From the NCBI RefSeq assembly GCF_001908105.1, contig NZ_MKGQ01000008.1:1-64000 (forward strand): a DNA stretch of 64,000 nt. The letters are read 5' to 3'. The DNA is from Xenorhabdus eapokensis (GTDB lineage: Bacteria; Pseudomonadota; Gammaproteobacteria; Enterobacterales; Enterobacteriaceae). Every line of letters begins with the position of its first letter. Within the stretch, counting starts at the first letter, position 1. A program made the translations under genes and the position numbers. The notes under the pieces were generated by a model. It searched no databases. It was not told where the DNA came from and saw only the letters and a program-made list of their open reading frames with translations. This document shows positions 1 to 10,344 of the stretch, in pieces.

Positions 1-443
1 ATCTCATGATAGACGAAATCGGCGTAGTAACCGGGTTTACACTGACGCCCGCCAATGTCAGTGAGCGTGAAGCAGCCTGGGATGTGATCGGCTCGATAAC
101 AGGCTGTTTGCTGGGTGATAAAGGGTATTTAGGCATTGAATTTAAAAAGGAAATGAAAGCAGAGGGTATTGAAATGATTACCCCGGTGCGGGCCAATATG
201 GATGATCCCCTCCCCAGAAAAACGAGAAGGGCCATTAACGCCAAACGCCGTTTAATTGAAACCGTGATTAGTCAACTCGCCGGACAATTTGCTATCGAGA
301 AGTGCTGGGCACGAGATTTGTGGCATTTGAGTAATCGAATTGCCAGAAAACTGCTTTCTCACACGTTGGGTATTTTTGCCAATTTTCAACAAGGTAAAAG
401 TCAACGCGACTGGCTTCAACAAGCCAATGTTATAGGATGTTAA
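1..443 (+). CDS. IS transposase, C-terminal part (5' end outside window)
   Basis: The reading frame is open to the window edge, so this is the C-terminal part of a longer transposase. Visible are GDKGY (about residue 38 from the first Met), a basic stretch and a helical tail with NRIARK, as in DDE transposases of the IS982/IS4-IS5 type. GDKGY carries the second catalytic Asp and the Glu of IETVI is a candidate third acidic residue. I favour IS982 because the same GDKGY...IET layout occurs in the transposase at 1780-2664, but the two proteins differ. It would catalyse cut-and-paste movement of its own element. Family assignment is moderate. Confidence 0.6.
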   Translation, partial: LMIDEIGVVTGFTLTPANVSEREAAWDVIGSITGCLLGDKGYLGIEFKKEMKAEGIEMITPVRANMDDPLPRKTRRAINAKRRLIETVISQLAGQFAIEKCWARDLWHLSNRIARKLLSHTLGIFANFQQGKSQRDWLQQANVIGC

Positions 444-483
444 AGTTGAGCATCGCGTTAACCTTATATCTTGATTATCACTT

Positions 484-660
484 TTACAGAGCGATAATCC
501 CCTGACTGATCATCAGGGATGCTGTTGTGAGTTTGTTATTATTAACCTGAACCTGAAATGTGTCATTCAATGGAGTTCGTAATTCAGAGTAAACCACAAC
601 AGCCTCTTCTTTATCGCCTTTAAGATTGAACGGTATCTTGTGCCTCGAGCATCTATTTTA
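484..660 (-). pseudogene. C-terminal remnant of an unrecognised protein
   Basis: On the minus strand a frame of about 55 codons runs into a TAA at 484-486 and reads like real protein (for example VVVYSELRTPLNDTFQVQV). It has no plausible start: an in-frame stop lies near 660, where the IS110 region begins. I do not recognise the family. It looks like the 3' end of a gene beheaded by IS insertion. It could also be a chance open frame. Confidence 0.3.
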
Positions 661-712
661 TAAGTCTAATCATGGCGATATCTCCTGTGTCTCTGACAAA
701 GAGGATAACCTT

Positions 713-1675
713 ATGTCTGATAACATCGTAGTCGGTATTGATATCGCCAAACACAAATTTGATGTCGCCGTTTGGGCAGGCGAAAATCATTACAAAATGA
801 AGCATTTTCCAAATGACCTTAAGGGATTCGACGCCTTCATTAATTGGCTTAAACCCGCCTCAAATTACCATTTTTGCATGGAAGCAACAGGAGTTTATGG
901 GGATCCGCTTGCACTTTATCTTTCGGATAAGGGGCTTCTTATCAGTGTTGTCAATCCGGTACAAATCCATGCCTTTGGTAAAGCGGAATTACTCCGCAAT
1001 AAAACCGATAAAATTGATGCCAAACTGATAGCACGTTATTGCGCCAGTCAGCATCCTCCGGCATGGCAGCCCGCGCCGCTTTGTGAACGCCAATTACTGG
1101 CTTTAGTCCGCCATCGCAATAAGCTGAATGAAATGCTTTTGACGGAAGAGAATCGCCTCTCCGTGGCGGATGAAGTTGTTTGTGATTCTCATGCAAAGAT
1201 AATCACCCTGCTAAAGCAAGAGCTCAAAGACACCGAATTGAAAATAAAAAAGCACATTGATGACTCGCCTTCGCTGAAGAAAAATAAGGGGTTACTGGAA
1301 AGTATTCCCGGTATTGGCGAACGGTTGAGCGCAACACTGCTGGCTTATATTGGTGATGGTTCACGGTTTCATCATAGTGGGCAAGTGGTGGCTTACGCTG
1401 GGCTTAATCCTAAATTACATGAATCAGGACAACTAAAAGGGCGGGCTCATCTCTCGAAGCAGGGAAGTGCCGAGCTGCGAAAAGCACTTTATATGCCTGC
1501 GCTGGCAGCGATCAGTTGCAATAAAGTAGTGAAAAAGCAGTGGGAACAGCTGACAGCACGCCATAAAGGGGGGAAAGTCGGTGTTTGTGCAGTGATGCGT
1601 AAACTCTTACGATTAGCCTATGGCGTGATGAAATCAGGCACATTATTTAACGCAGAAATACCGCTTGCAGTTTAA
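713..1675 (+). CDS. IS110-family transposase
   Basis: This is a 320-residue RuvC-like DEDD transposase. The N-terminal domain shows GIDIAKHKFDVAV (first catalytic Asp), CMEATGVYG (Glu) and NKTDKIDAKLIARYC (Asp pair). The C-terminal Transposase_20 domain contains ESIPGIGERLSATL, an HhH-like motif, and GLNPKLHESGQLKG. Length is normal for the family and no frame break is visible. The start at 713 is chosen because GAGG lies about 10 bases upstream and the N-terminal Asp follows closely; an earlier in-frame start at 626 adds non-conserved residues. IS110 elements usually lack clear terminal inverted repeats, so the element ends could not be fixed. Confidence 0.9.
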   Translation: MSDNIVVGIDIAKHKFDVAVWAGENHYKMKHFPNDLKGFDAFINWLKPASNYHFCMEATGVYGDPLALYLSDKGLLISVVNPVQIHAFGKAELLRNKTDKIDAKLIARYCASQHPPAWQPAPLCERQLLALVRHRNKLNEMLLTEENRLSVADEVVCDSHAKIITLLKQELKDTELKIKKHIDDSPSLKKNKGLLESIPGIGERLSATLLAYIGDGSRFHHSGQVVAYAGLNPKLHESGQLKGRAHLSKQGSAELRKALYMPALAAISCNKVVKKQWEQLTARHKGGKVGVCAVMRKLLRLAYGVMKSGTLFNAEIPLAV

Positions 1676-1688
1676 TGACTGAGACGGT

Positions 1689-2677
1689 ATCTGAATTCTG
1701 GATAAGGAATTGACGAAGTGCCTGTTCCAAGAGCAAAGTTTTGGTGCACACCAAAAACAGCTCTGGGGAGGAACAGGCAATGAACAAATTAGTTGAAATT
1801 TTCTGCGATGCCGATGACTTTTGTCGTTTTTTTATTCCTCAATGGGAGCAGTTTTGTTTCAATAAGGGGGAGCGCCTGCGCCGCAGACAAGGTTATATGT
1901 ATCCCAGTGAAATCATGACCATTCTGATCCTCTTTCATATGTCGCATTACCGTGATTTCAAACATTTTTATCTGGCGCATATTTGCAAATATCATCATAA
2001 CGATTTTCCAACCCTGCTTAGTTATACCCGTTTTGTCAGTGTTGCGCCTTCCGTTTTAGTGCCACTGTGCAGTTATCTGACTCAATTAAAAGGGAAACCC
2101 ACAGGCATTGCTTTTATTGATTCCACCAGTTTGAAAGTTTGCCATAACATCCGCATTCCCCGCCATAAGGTCTTTAAGGGGATAGCACAACACGGAAAAA
2201 CTTCAATGGGATGGTTTTACGGTTTCAAATTACACTTGATTGTTAACCATCAGGGCGAATTGCTGGCACTTAAAGTCACCGCGGGTAATGTGGATGATCG
2301 GGAACCTGTTCACGAATTAGTAAAAGAATTAACGGGTTCTCTTTATGGTGATAAGGGTTATCTTAGCCAGGAACTGGCAGAGGATTTAGCGCAAACCGAT
2401 ATCACTTTCATCACGAAAAAACGCCGTAACATGAAAGAGCATGCGCTGGCCGAATGGGATAAGATGATGTTATCAAGGCGTTTTATCATCGAAACAATTA
2501 ATGGGCAATTAAAAACAATTTCTCAAATAGAGCATTCTCGCCACCGAAGTCTAAAAGGATTTTTGTTGACCGTTTTAGGTGGACTGATTGCTTACTGCCT
2601 TAAATGGAAGAAGCCGTCACTGAAAGTTTTCTACTCAGAAGAAAATTTTTCAGAAACGGCTTAAACGGAATTCGGGT
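1689..2677 (+). mobile_element. IS982-type insertion sequence, apparently complete
   Basis: An imperfect inverted repeat (13 of 18 matches, both arms containing GAATTC) lies at 1689-1706 and 2660-2677 and brackets the transposase gene. The roughly 0.99 kb span fits the IS982 family. The right arm overlaps the transposase stop codon. Exact ends are an estimate and I did not find a convincing target duplication. Confidence 0.5.
1780..2664 (+). CDS. IS982-family transposase
   Basis: A 294-residue DDE transposase. The catalytic pattern includes FIDSTSLKVC (first Asp), YGDKGYLSQEL (second Asp) and RRFIIETINGQLK (Glu), followed by the family C-terminal motif IEHSRHRSLKGFLLTVLGGL. The start at 1780 is chosen because GGGGAGGAACAG precedes it; a TTG at 1741 would only add a non-conserved leader. 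The gene looks intact. A short degenerate copy of its C-terminal segment occurs on the minus strand at 34571-34640, so this IS type has been active elsewhere in the genome. Confidence 0.88.
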   Translation: MNKLVEIFCDADDFCRFFIPQWEQFCFNKGERLRRRQGYMYPSEIMTILILFHMSHYRDFKHFYLAHICKYHHNDFPTLLSYTRFVSVAPSVLVPLCSYLTQLKGKPTGIAFIDSTSLKVCHNIRIPRHKVFKGIAQHGKTSMGWFYGFKLHLIVNHQGELLALKVTAGNVDDREPVHELVKELTGSLYGDKGYLSQELAEDLAQTDITFITKKRRNMKEHALAEWDKMMLSRRFIIETINGQLKTISQIEHSRHRSLKGFLLTVLGGLIAYCLKWKKPSLKVFYSEENFSETA

Positions 2678-2870
2678 TGATTACTTACGACCCGTAAACG
2701 GGCTACCTGGATATGGGATCGATAATTGTTCTCCCAATTTATCCGCTTCCAGTTGGTGCCTTATATATTCCTGTATGCGCTAAGCTCTTTTCATCCCTCA
2801 TTGTGGGATCCCCTTTCGATTTCTTGATTCACTTTTGCAGTTGCCAGACCGCAAGGGGTTTTAACAAACG

Positions 2871-2895
2871 GAACCCCCTGCCTAGCAGGGGGTTC
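2871..2895. terminator. GC-rich hairpin beside the IS cluster
   Basis: A perfect 11-bp stem (2871-2881 with 2885-2895) closes a 3-base loop. There is no strong T-run on either side. It may be a bidirectional terminator or an mRNA end-protecting hairpin. Confidence 0.45.
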
Positions 2896-2904
2896 TCTAT
2901 ATAC

Positions 2905-2935
2905 AAAAAACCCCGCTCATAAGAGCGGGGTTTCT
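2905..2935 (-). terminator. Rho-independent terminator of tRNA-Pro
   Basis: An 11-bp stem (2908-2918 with 2923-2933) with a 4-base loop is followed on the minus strand by a run of six T. It sits just past the 3' end of the minus-strand tRNA gene. Confidence 0.85.
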
Positions 2936-2941
2936 GAATGC

Positions 2942-3018
2942 TGGTCGGCGAGAGAGGATTCGAACCTCCGACCCACTGGTCCCAAACCAGTTGCGCTACC
3001 AAGCTGCGCTACTCGCCG
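2942..3018 (-). tRNA. tRNA-Pro (anticodon UGG)
   Basis: This 77-base minus-strand gene folds as a complete cloverleaf. The acceptor arm CGGCGAG pairs with CTCGCCG, the anticodon loop is TTTGGGA (anticodon TGG), the T arm contains GGTTCGAATCC, and the terminal CCA is encoded. It reads CCN proline codons. Its 3' end points to the IS-rich left edge of the window, a common arrangement where mobile DNA abuts a tRNA gene. Confidence 0.95.
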
Positions 3019-3133
3019 AAAACGAAGCGCATCTTACTGCCAGAGCCATGAACCGTCAATACCTTTTTAAAGATAAGCAATTAGTTGGCGGCAAATCATC
3101 CAAAATGACCGTTATAGGCGATATTACAGACAG

Positions 3134-3161
3134 CAAAAAGCCCTACCCAAAAGGTAAGGCT
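3134..3161 (-). terminator. glyQS operon terminator
   Basis: On the minus strand a 9-bp stem with one G-T pair (AGCCTTACC/GGTAGGGCT) is followed by TTTTT, about 40 bases past the glyS stop. Confidence 0.75.
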
Positions 3162-3202
3162 GTTCGATTAAACTGATTGACACTAATCCAATCAATCAGA
3201 AA

Positions 3203-5272
3203 TTACTGGAGCAGTGAAATATCGGCGACACGCAAGAACAGGTCACGCAATTCACTTAATAATGTCAAGCGATTAACCCTGACTTGACTGTCTTCATCCA
3301 TAACCATCACATTGTCGAAGAACGCATCCACCACTTCACGCAGGGAAGCCAGCTCAACCAGCGCATCCTGATAGTTACTTTCGGCAAACAAAGGCGCCAG
3401 TTTCTCTTTCAACACCACAAGGTGTGTCGCCAGTTGGATCTCTTCTGCTGCTTTCAATACGGAAGCAAGGACAGTGTCATTCAACTGTTCTTCTGATTTC
3501 GCCAGAATGTTGGAAACGCGTTTATTGGCCGCTGCCAGAGAAACGGCTGCATCCAGGGTACGGAAATGCGTAACCGCTTTCATACGAGCATCAAAGTCTG
3601 CCGGTTGAGTCGGACGACGTGCCAGCACCGCTTGAATAGTATCAACGCTATAACCCAGTTCTTGATACCAGGCGCGGAAACGGCCGAGCATAAACTCAAC
3701 CACATCATCCACCGCTTTTTCGTTGGTCAGCTTGTCACCATACAGACGCACCGCTTCTTCTGCCAACGTCTGGAGGTCAAGAGGCAATTTTTTCTCAACG
3801 ATAATGCGCAGAACACCCAATGCCGCACGGCGCAGAGCAAACGGGTCTTTATCCCCTTTCGGATGCTGACCAATCCCGAAGATCCCCGCCAAAGTATCCA
3901 TTTTATCGGCAATGGCAACGGCACAGGAAACCCCTGTTGATGGCAATGCATCACCAGAGAAACGTGGCTGATACTGTTCATTCAGTGCCAGTGCCACATC
4001 TTCGGCTTCCCCATCATGACGCGCATAATGCATTCCCATTACGCCTTGCGTATCGGTGAATTCAAACACCATATTGGTCATCAGGTCACATTTGGACAAT
4101 AGACCTGCACGAGTCGCATGATTGACATCTGCACCGATTTTTTCCGCAATCCAGCCAGCCAGAGCCTGAATACGATCAGTTTTGTCACGCAGTGTTCCCA
4201 ATTGTTTCTGGAACAACACGGTCTCTAAACGAGGAAGGTTATCTTCCAAACGTTGTTTACGGTCTGTCTTGAAGAAGAATTCTGCATCCGCCAGACGGGG
4301 GCGAACAACTTTTTCGTTACCGGAAATAATTTGCTGAGGATCAGAAGATTCAATATTGGTGACAAAAATAAAGTTCGCCATCAATTTGCCGGCCTTATCG
4401 TAAACCGGAAAATATTTCTGGTCACCTTTCATGGTATAAACCAGCGCTTCAGCAGGAACTTGCAGGAATTTTTCTTCGAATTTCGCCGTCAGTACAACGG
4501 GCCATTCCACCAGAGAAGTCACTTCTTCCAACAAACTGTCGCTCAGATCCGCAACCCCGCCAAGCTGCATTGCGGCCTGTTCTGCATCACGTTTGATCAT
4601 CGCCTTACGCGCTTCATAATCTGCGATAACCCGACCTCGCTCCTGCAAAATAGCTGGATATTGTTCTGCGTTCTCAATGGTAAATTCCGCCTCACCCATA
4701 AAGCGGTGACCACGAATAATGCGATCCGATTGAATCCCCAGAATTTCGCCTTCAACCACTTCGCTGCCCAGCAGCATAGTGACCGTATGAACCGGACGAA
4801 CAAACTGAGTCTGCTTATCGCCCCAACGCATCAACTTAGGGATCGGCAACTTACTCAGAGAACTGCTTACCATATCCGCCAGCAGCTCTTTTGCTGCGCG
4901 GCCTTTAACCTGGGCACGATAGAGCAACCATTCCCCTTTGTCCGTGACCATGCGTTCAGCCTGATCAACGGTGATACCGCAACCACGCGCCCAACCTTCT
5001 GCGGCTTTGGTGGGTTTACCTTCTGCATCGAACGCCTGAGCAATCGCAGGACCACGCTTTTCAACTTCACGATCAGCCTGTGCGGCCGCCAAATTTGCTA
5101 CTTTCAGTGCCAAACGGCGAGGAGCCGCAAACCAACTCACTTCACCATGACCCAGATTAGCGTTATTCAGTTCGGCTGCAAAATTAGCCGCAAAGGATTC
5201 AGCCAATGAACGCAGCGCCTTTGGCGGTAGCTCTTCTGTACCGATTTCCACAAGGAAAGTCTGTTGAATCAT
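3203..5272 (-). CDS. glyS: Glycine--tRNA ligase beta subunit
   Basis: GlyS (689 residues, the usual enterobacterial length) is the large subunit of the alpha2-beta2 bacterial glycyl-tRNA synthetase, which charges tRNA-Gly in the cytoplasm. The N-terminus has the typical [16 protein letters not shown] start, and the central HD-like and C-terminal anticodon-binding regions ([27 protein letters not shown]) are present and uninterrupted. It lies 9 bases downstream of glyQ in the same orientation, so the two subunits are co-transcribed. A long antisense open frame at 4253-5209 is a shadow. Confidence 0.97.
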   Translation of the reverse strand: MIQQTFLVEIGTEELPPKALRSLAESFAANFAAELNNANLGHGEVSWFAAPRRLALKVANLAAAQADREVEKRGPAIAQAFDAEGKPTKAAEGWARGCGITVDQAERMVTDKGEWLLYRAQVKGRAAKELLADMVSSSLSKLPIPKLMRWGDKQTQFVRPVHTVTMLLGSEVVEGEILGIQSDRIIRGHRFMGEAEFTIENAEQYPAILQERGRVIADYEARKAMIKRDAEQAAMQLGGVADLSDSLLEEVTSLVEWPVVLTAKFEEKFLQVPAEALVYTMKGDQKYFPVYDKAGKLMANFIFVTNIESSDPQQIISGNEKVVRPRLADAEFFFKTDRKQRLEDNLPRLETVLFQKQLGTLRDKTDRIQALAGWIAEKIGADVNHATRAGLLSKCDLMTNMVFEFTDTQGVMGMHYARHDGEAEDVALALNEQYQPRFSGDALPSTGVSCAVAIADKMDTLAGIFGIGQHPKGDKDPFALRRAALGVLRIIVEKKLPLDLQTLAEEAVRLYGDKLTNEKAVDDVVEFMLGRFRAWYQELGYSVDTIQAVLARRPTQPADFDARMKAVTHFRTLDAAVSLAAANKRVSNILAKSEEQLNDTVLASVLKAAEEIQLATHLVVLKEKLAPLFAESNYQDALVELASLREVVDAFFDNVMVMDEDSQVRVNRLTLLSELRDLFLRVADISLLQ

Positions 5273-5281
5273 GATGGCCTC

Positions 5282-6190
5282 TTATTTCTTGTTACACATA
5301 GGGAAGCCAAGCGCCTCGCGGGAGGCATAATAAGCTTCAGCAACCGATTTAGTCAGGGTACGGATGCGCAGGATATAGCGCTGACGTTCTGTCACAGAAA
5401 TCGCTTTGCGGGCATCCAGCAAATTGAAGGTATGACCCGCTTTTAAAATGCGTTCATAAGCCGGCAATGGCAGCGGAGTTTCCAGCGCCAGTAATTCCTG
5501 AGCCTCTTTCTCATATTGCTCAAAGCAGGTAAACAGGAAATCTACATCGGCGTGCTCGAAGTTATAAGTAGACTGTTCAACCTCATTCTGATGGTAAATA
5601 TCACCATAGGTGGTTTTACCCAACGGGCCATCGCTCCAGACCAAATCGTAAACGCTATCCACACCTTGAATATACATCGCAAGACGTTCCAACCCATAAG
5701 TAATCTCACCAGTCACTGGCTTACACTCAAGGCCGCCCACTTGCTGGAAGTAAGTAAACTGGGTGACTTCCATACCATTCAACCAGACTTCCCAACCCAG
5801 TCCCCAGGCGCCCAAGGTTGGGTTTTCCCAGTTATCTTCAACAAAGCGGATATCGTGAACCGTCGGATCAAGTCCCAACGCTTTCAGGGAACCCAGATAA
5901 AGCTCCTGAATGTTATCCGGAGATGGCTTGATGATAACCTGAAACTGATAATAGTGCTGGAGGCGGTTTGGGTTTTCGCCATAACGACCGTCAGTTGGAC
6001 GACGAGAAGGTTGCACATAAGCTGCGGCAATAGGCTCTGGTCCCAAAGCACGCAGGCAAGTCATAGGATGAGAGGTTCCTGCGCCGACTTCCATATCCAG
6101 TGGTTGGACAATGGTACAGCCTTGATGCGCCCAGTAATCCTGTAGTGTCAGGATGAGCCCCTGAAAGGTTTTGGTATCAAACTTTTGCAT
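5282..6190 (-). CDS. glyQ: Glycine--tRNA ligase alpha subunit
   Basis: GlyQ (302 residues; E. coli 303) is the catalytic class II subunit that activates glycine and transfers it to tRNA together with GlyS. The signature N-terminus [20 protein letters not shown], the motif-2 region [14 protein letters not shown] and the conserved [14 protein letters not shown] are visible. The start at 6190 is set by homology; the open frame runs 40 codons further upstream but that part is non-conserved. First gene of the glyQS operon. Confidence 0.97.
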   Translation of the reverse strand: MQKFDTKTFQGLILTLQDYWAHQGCTIVQPLDMEVGAGTSHPMTCLRALGPEPIAAAYVQPSRRPTDGRYGENPNRLQHYYQFQVIIKPSPDNIQELYLGSLKALGLDPTVHDIRFVEDNWENPTLGAWGLGWEVWLNGMEVTQFTYFQQVGGLECKPVTGEITYGLERLAMYIQGVDSVYDLVWSDGPLGKTTYGDIYHQNEVEQSTYNFEHADVDFLFTCFEQYEKEAQELLALETPLPLPAYERILKAGHTFNLLDARKAISVTERQRYILRIRTLTKSVAEAYYASREALGFPMCNKK

Positions 6191-6383
6191 GTTGAACCCG
6201 CACGCGATACATATGAATTTAAACGAAAGAGGCCAGTATACCCTTTGGATGTAAGATATACAGCACTGATCACTGTCAATTTTGCCGCGATATAAAAAAA
6301 TCTTATTCAAGTCTCTTTACTTGTATATTTATACAGCTAAGATTGGTGTAATTATCAACCATTATCTGAGATAAATACGGTTC

Positions 6384-6968
6384 ATGAGCAAGGAAATCAC
6401 TCGCTGCGGTTGGGTAACATCTGACCCGGATTATCTGGCCTATCACGACAATGAATGGGGGATCCCCTTGAGAGATAGCCAGCAACTTTTCGAACTGATT
6501 TGTCTGGAAGGACAACAAGCAGGCTTATCCTGGTTCACTATCCTGAAAAAACGGGAAGGCTATAGAAAATGTTTCCATCAGTTTGATCCGGTCAAAATCG
6601 CCAAAATGGATGAAACTGACGTTGAGCGACTGATGAAAGAACCTATCATCGTGCGTAATCGAGCCAAAATCAATGCGATTATCCACAATGCCCGCGCTTA
6701 CCTAAAAATGGCTGAACAAGGTGAAGATTTCAGCGCTTTTATCTGGCGTTTCGTTGATGACTCACCACAAATTAATCACTGGCAAAATTTGTCAGAAGTT
6801 CCTGCTAAAACAACCAATTCCGATGCACTTGCAACCGCACTGAAAAAACGAGGATTTAAATTTATTGGCAGCACCACCTGCTATGCGTTTATGCAAGCAG
6901 CAGGTTTGGTAAATGATCACCTCGTAAATTGTTTGTGTCGAAAATCAGTTATTGTGATGAAAAATTAA
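6384..6968 (+). CDS. tag: DNA-3-methyladenine glycosylase I
   Basis: Tag (194 residues; E. coli 187) is the constitutive monofunctional glycosylase that removes 3-methyladenine from alkylated DNA in base-excision repair. Four likely zinc ligands known from E. coli Tag are conserved with a constant offset of four: Cys8, His21, His179 and Cys183. The HhH-type core is present (CLEGQQAGLSWFTILKKRE; ALKKRGFKFIGSTT). It is divergent from glyQ, so the 193-base gap must hold both promoters. The C-terminal tail is slightly longer than in E. coli. Confidence 0.95.
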   Translation: MSKEITRCGWVTSDPDYLAYHDNEWGIPLRDSQQLFELICLEGQQAGLSWFTILKKREGYRKCFHQFDPVKIAKMDETDVERLMKEPIIVRNRAKINAIIHNARAYLKMAEQGEDFSAFIWRFVDDSPQINHWQNLSEVPAKTTNSDALATALKKRGFKFIGSTTCYAFMQAAGLVNDHLVNCLCRKSVIVMKN

Positions 6969-7077
6969 AATTAGTGTATAAAAATAAACAAAAATACCAC
7001 TTTTACCCCATTGCACCCTAGTAATGAGCAGAGTATGGTGTTTTCTTCTCATACAAAAAACAGACGCTAACGCCACT

Positions 7078-8334
7078 ATGAAATTTTCGCAATTCGGAAA
7101 CAAATTTACACAAAATTCGGGAATTACCCGTCTGATGAATGATCTCAACCAAGGCCTGAGAACACCTGGTGCAATTATGTTAGGTGGTGGAAATCCGGCA
7201 CATATCCCAGAAATGGATGAGTATTTCCAGCAGATATTGACTGATATGGCGTTAGGCGGTCAATTAAGTGAAACCCTATGCAACTATGACGGGCCACAAG
7301 GGAAAAACATCTTGATAACGGCGCTGGCCCAAGAGCTAAGAGAAAAGCTCGGCTGGGACATCCAACCACAAAACATCGCCCTGACTAATGGCAGCCAAAG
7401 CGCCTTTTTTTATCTGTTTAACTTACTGGCAGGTCGTAGTGAAGACGGCTCAATGAAGCGCGTTTTATTTCCTCTTGCGCCAGAATATATTGGCTATTCT
7501 GATTCAGGTTTGGATGAAGGATTATTTGTCGCTAATAAGCCGAATATTGAATTATTGCCCAACGGCCAATTCAAATATCACGTTGATTTCGATCACCTAA
7601 ATATTACCGAAGACATTAACCTGATTTGTGTCTCTCGTCCGACCAACCCAACAGGCAACGTGATCACCGACGAAGAATTACTGCGCCTGGATAGACTGGC
7701 TCAACAGCACCAGATCCCCCTACTGATAGACAATGCCTACGGTGTGCCATTCCCCGGTATTATCTTTAGCGAAGCTACCCCGCTGTGGAATCACAATATT
7801 ATTCTGTGTATGAGTCTGTCCAAACTAGGGCTGCCAGGTTCCCGCTGCGGTATCATTATCGCTAATGAAAAAATCATCAGTGCTATCAGTAATATGAATG
7901 GCATTATTAGTCTGGCTCCTGGGGGCGTTGGGCCGGCTATCGCTTTGGAAATGATTAAGCGCAACGACCTATTCCGTCTGTCACAAAATGTTATTCAACC
8001 GTTTTACAAGCAGCGGGTAGATAACGTGATTACAATCATTCGGCGCCATATATCGGAAGATCGCTGCCTTATCCATAAACCGGAAGGTGCCATATTTCTA
8101 TGGCTCTGGTTCAAGGATTTACCAATCACGACAGAAGAGCTGTATCAGCGATTAAAGAAACGCAAGGTGCTGATGGTGCCGGGACATTTCTTCTTTCCAG
8201 GACTGGAACATGATTGGCCACATGCCCATCAATGTATGCGAATGAACTATGTTCCTGATATTGAGAAGATCGAAGAAGGCGTGCGTATTCTGTCTGAAGA
8301 GATTGAGATAGCGCATCAGGAAGCAGGACTCTGA
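7078..8334 (+). CDS. avtA: Valine--pyruvate aminotransferase
   Basis: AvtA (418 residues; E. coli 417) transfers the amino group between alanine/pyruvate and valine/2-oxoisovalerate (transaminase C). It is a fold-type I PLP enzyme: the NPTG motif sits in VSRPTNPTGN, DNAYG carries the ring-nitrogen Asp, and Lys249 in MSLSKLGLPGSRCG is the Schiff-base lysine. The start at 7078 gives the conserved MKFSQFGNKFT; an ATG at 7024 adds 18 non-conserved residues. The gene stands alone. Confidence 0.95.
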   Translation: MKFSQFGNKFTQNSGITRLMNDLNQGLRTPGAIMLGGGNPAHIPEMDEYFQQILTDMALGGQLSETLCNYDGPQGKNILITALAQELREKLGWDIQPQNIALTNGSQSAFFYLFNLLAGRSEDGSMKRVLFPLAPEYIGYSDSGLDEGLFVANKPNIELLPNGQFKYHVDFDHLNITEDINLICVSRPTNPTGNVITDEELLRLDRLAQQHQIPLLIDNAYGVPFPGIIFSEATPLWNHNIILCMSLSKLGLPGSRCGIIIANEKIISAISNMNGIISLAPGGVGPAIALEMIKRNDLFRLSQNVIQPFYKQRVDNVITIIRRHISEDRCLIHKPEGAIFLWLWFKDLPITTEELYQRLKKRKVLMVPGHFFFPGLEHDWPHAHQCMRMNYVPDIEKIEEGVRILSEEIEIAHQEAGL

Positions 8335-8350
8335 TCCTGCCAATAAAATA

Positions 8351-8382
8351 AAAAAAAGCTCCCTCATTTTAGGGGAGGGAGC
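8351..8382 (-). terminator. Hairpin with T-run on the minus strand
   Basis: An 8-bp stem (8358-8365 with 8375-8382) is followed on the minus strand by T7, so it best terminates leftward transcripts (yidE), although it lies about 300 bases beyond the yidE stop. It probably also helps stop avtA transcripts. Confidence 0.6.
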
Positions 8383-8685
8383 AAAATGATAACGAGGACT
8401 TTTACCTGCGAACAGGACAGTAGTTATTAGAATCCCAAAAGAATTCTTCACACACAATAGGAAAGGAAAACACTCCTTGTTTTTATACCCTCCCTGAACT
8501 GCGTATATTTAACCAGAAATATCTTATTCTAATGAATTGAATAAGCAGGGGTTTTCTACTTTAAATTGCCCCTACTATCTCAAATTAATACCAAATGAAG
8601 ACAGTTGGGCAGCATTTTGTGATCTAAAGCACATTTAATGAATTAAACAATTATACTTTATACAGTAACTGCTCCCCACACTAAA
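8383..8685. other. Intergenic region avtA-yidE, no gene seen
   Basis: About 300 bases between the hairpin after avtA and the yidE stop. The region is AT-rich, with no frame that looks coding on either strand. It may be the untranslated 3' part of the yidE transcript or hold a small RNA. I see no firm evidence for either. Confidence 0.5.
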
Positions 8686-10344
8686 TCATAATGCCCAGAA
8701 AATAACCGCCAAAATTTGAGGAGACATGATCCTCAAAAACATCGCCAATGGATAAACTGTCGCATATGACAATGCCGCTGCCCCGCTGGTACTATGGATC
8801 CCATTAGCAAAAGCCAGAGCAGGGGGATCTGTCATCGCGCCTGCCAACATCCCACATAAGCTGAGATAATTCATTTTTACAACAATACGTGCCAGCAGGC
8901 TCACGACTAACAAAGGAACTATCGTTATCAACGCCCCATAACCAATCCATGCCAGACCTTCGCCATGCACCAATGTATTAATAAAATTACCACCAGATTT
9001 CAGCCCTACAACCGCCAGAAACATAACAATCCCCAGTTCGCGTAATGCAAGGTTCGCACTGGGAGGCATAAACCAATAAAGTTTACCAATCGTACCAATC
9101 CGTCCCAAAATTAACGCAATAACCAAGGGCCCTCCTGCCAATCCCAGGCGTAACGCGGCTGGAAAACCAGGAATAAACAGGGGAATCGAACCTAATAAAA
9201 CCCCTAACCCTACTCCAATAAACACAGGCAACATCTGAACTTGCTGGAGTTTTTGCTGTGAATTACCCAAGAGCTTCGTGACGGCTTCTACGGCTTCAGG
9301 ACGACCGACAATATTCAGGATATCGCCGAACTGTAAACTGGCATTATTACTGGCAACCAGTTCAATGCCTGCACGATTTAGGCGTGTGACGACAACGTCA
9401 TATTTCTGCTTTAAATTCAGCGCGCCAAGCCTCTGGCTCAATACTTCATCATTCGTTACCACAACCCTGACAGATTGAAAAATATCACTAGCAGTAGACA
9501 AGGAGACATCAACTTCTTCCCCAATAACCAGCCTAACCTGATTTAATGCATCTCGCTGCCCCACCAGATAAAGCAGATCCCCACTCTGAATCACCGTCGT
9601 TGGCTGGGGAACCATCAATAAATCCTTCCGTTTTAAGCGGGAGCATACTATTTCGTCATTATTAAGTAAGGGAATCTCCTGCATCATTAATCCATTCAAA
9701 TTTGGATTACGTACAGCAATATTCATTGTCTGGAGCACATCCCGATTCTGATTATTTTGGTTATCAAACGAATCAGCTTCCTGTTCAATGCTTACTCTGA
9801 ATAAAAGGCGAACCAACCACATCACCAGTAAAATACCGCAAATTCCCATAGGATAAGCCATTGCATACCCCATACCCATTTGGCTAACCAATGAGGGGGC
9901 AGATCCTAAATCTGCCAGAATTTGCTGCCCTGCCCCTAAAGATGGGGTATTTGTCACTGCACCGGAAAAAATACCTAAAATAATAGGCAAAGGAACACCA
10001 AACAATTTGTGAATCATTGCAGCAACTAATCCACCAATAATGACAATCAGGACAGCAAAACCATTTAATTTAAGGCCAGAAACCCGCAGGGAAGAAAAAA
10101 AGCCCGGTCCAACTTGAATACCAATAGTATAAACAAACAGAATTAAGCCAAATTCCTGAATAAAATGCAGCATGTCATTACTGAGAGACAGAGAATACAT
10201 CCGGGCAAAATGACCAACAATAATCCCACCAAACAAAACCCCACCAATTCCAAGACCAATACCCCGTATTCGCCAGTTGCCTATCCATAACCCCAATGCG
10301 GCAGACAGCGCCAGCAAGCTCATTGTCAGTGCAATATCACTCAT
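8686..10344 (-). CDS. yidE: YidE-type putative transporter (AspT/YidE family)
   Basis: This 552-residue inner-membrane protein matches E. coli YidE in length and sequence. It has an N-terminal group of hydrophobic segments (about 1-185), two RCK_C (TrkA-C) regulatory domains in the middle (about 195-360), and a second membrane half (about 370-552) ending in [14 protein letters not shown] and [10 protein letters not shown]. The family is of the AspT exchanger type; the YidE substrate is unknown. It is divergent from yidQ, with a 351-base gap where E. coli has ibpB and ibpA. Confidence 0.92.
   Translation of the reverse strand: MSDIALTMSLLALSAALGLWIGNWRIRGIGLGIGGVLFGGIIVGHFARMYSLSLSNDMLHFIQEFGLILFVYTIGIQVGPGFFSSLRVSGLKLNGFAVLIVIIGGLVAAMIHKLFGVPLPIILGIFSGAVTNTPSLGAGQQILADLGSAPSLVSQMGMGYAMAYPMGICGILLVMWLVRLLFRVSIEQEADSFDNQNNQNRDVLQTMNIAVRNPNLNGLMMQEIPLLNNDEIVCSRLKRKDLLMVPQPTTVIQSGDLLYLVGQRDALNQVRLVIGEEVDVSLSTASDIFQSVRVVVTNDEVLSQRLGALNLKQKYDVVVTRLNRAGIELVASNNASLQFGDILNIVGRPEAVEAVTKLLGNSQQKLQQVQMLPVFIGVGLGVLLGSIPLFIPGFPAALRLGLAGGPLVIALILGRIGTIGKLYWFMPPSANLALRELGIVMFLAVVGLKSGGNFINTLVHGEGLAWIGYGALITIVPLLVVSLLARIVVKMNYLSLCGMLAGAMTDPPALAFANGIHSTSGAAALSYATVYPLAMFLRIMSPQILAVIFWAL

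Noticed and set aside
2713..2922. 69-codon plus-strand frame left of tRNA-Pro
   Set aside because: Runs through two terminator hairpins and has no coding character.
4253..5209. 318-codon plus-strand frame inside glyS
   Set aside because: Antisense to a fully conserved glyS; the product has no recognisable motif and a Phe/Arg/Thr-rich shadow composition.
5516..6145. 209-codon plus-strand frame inside glyQ
   Set aside because: Antisense to a highly conserved tRNA synthetase gene.
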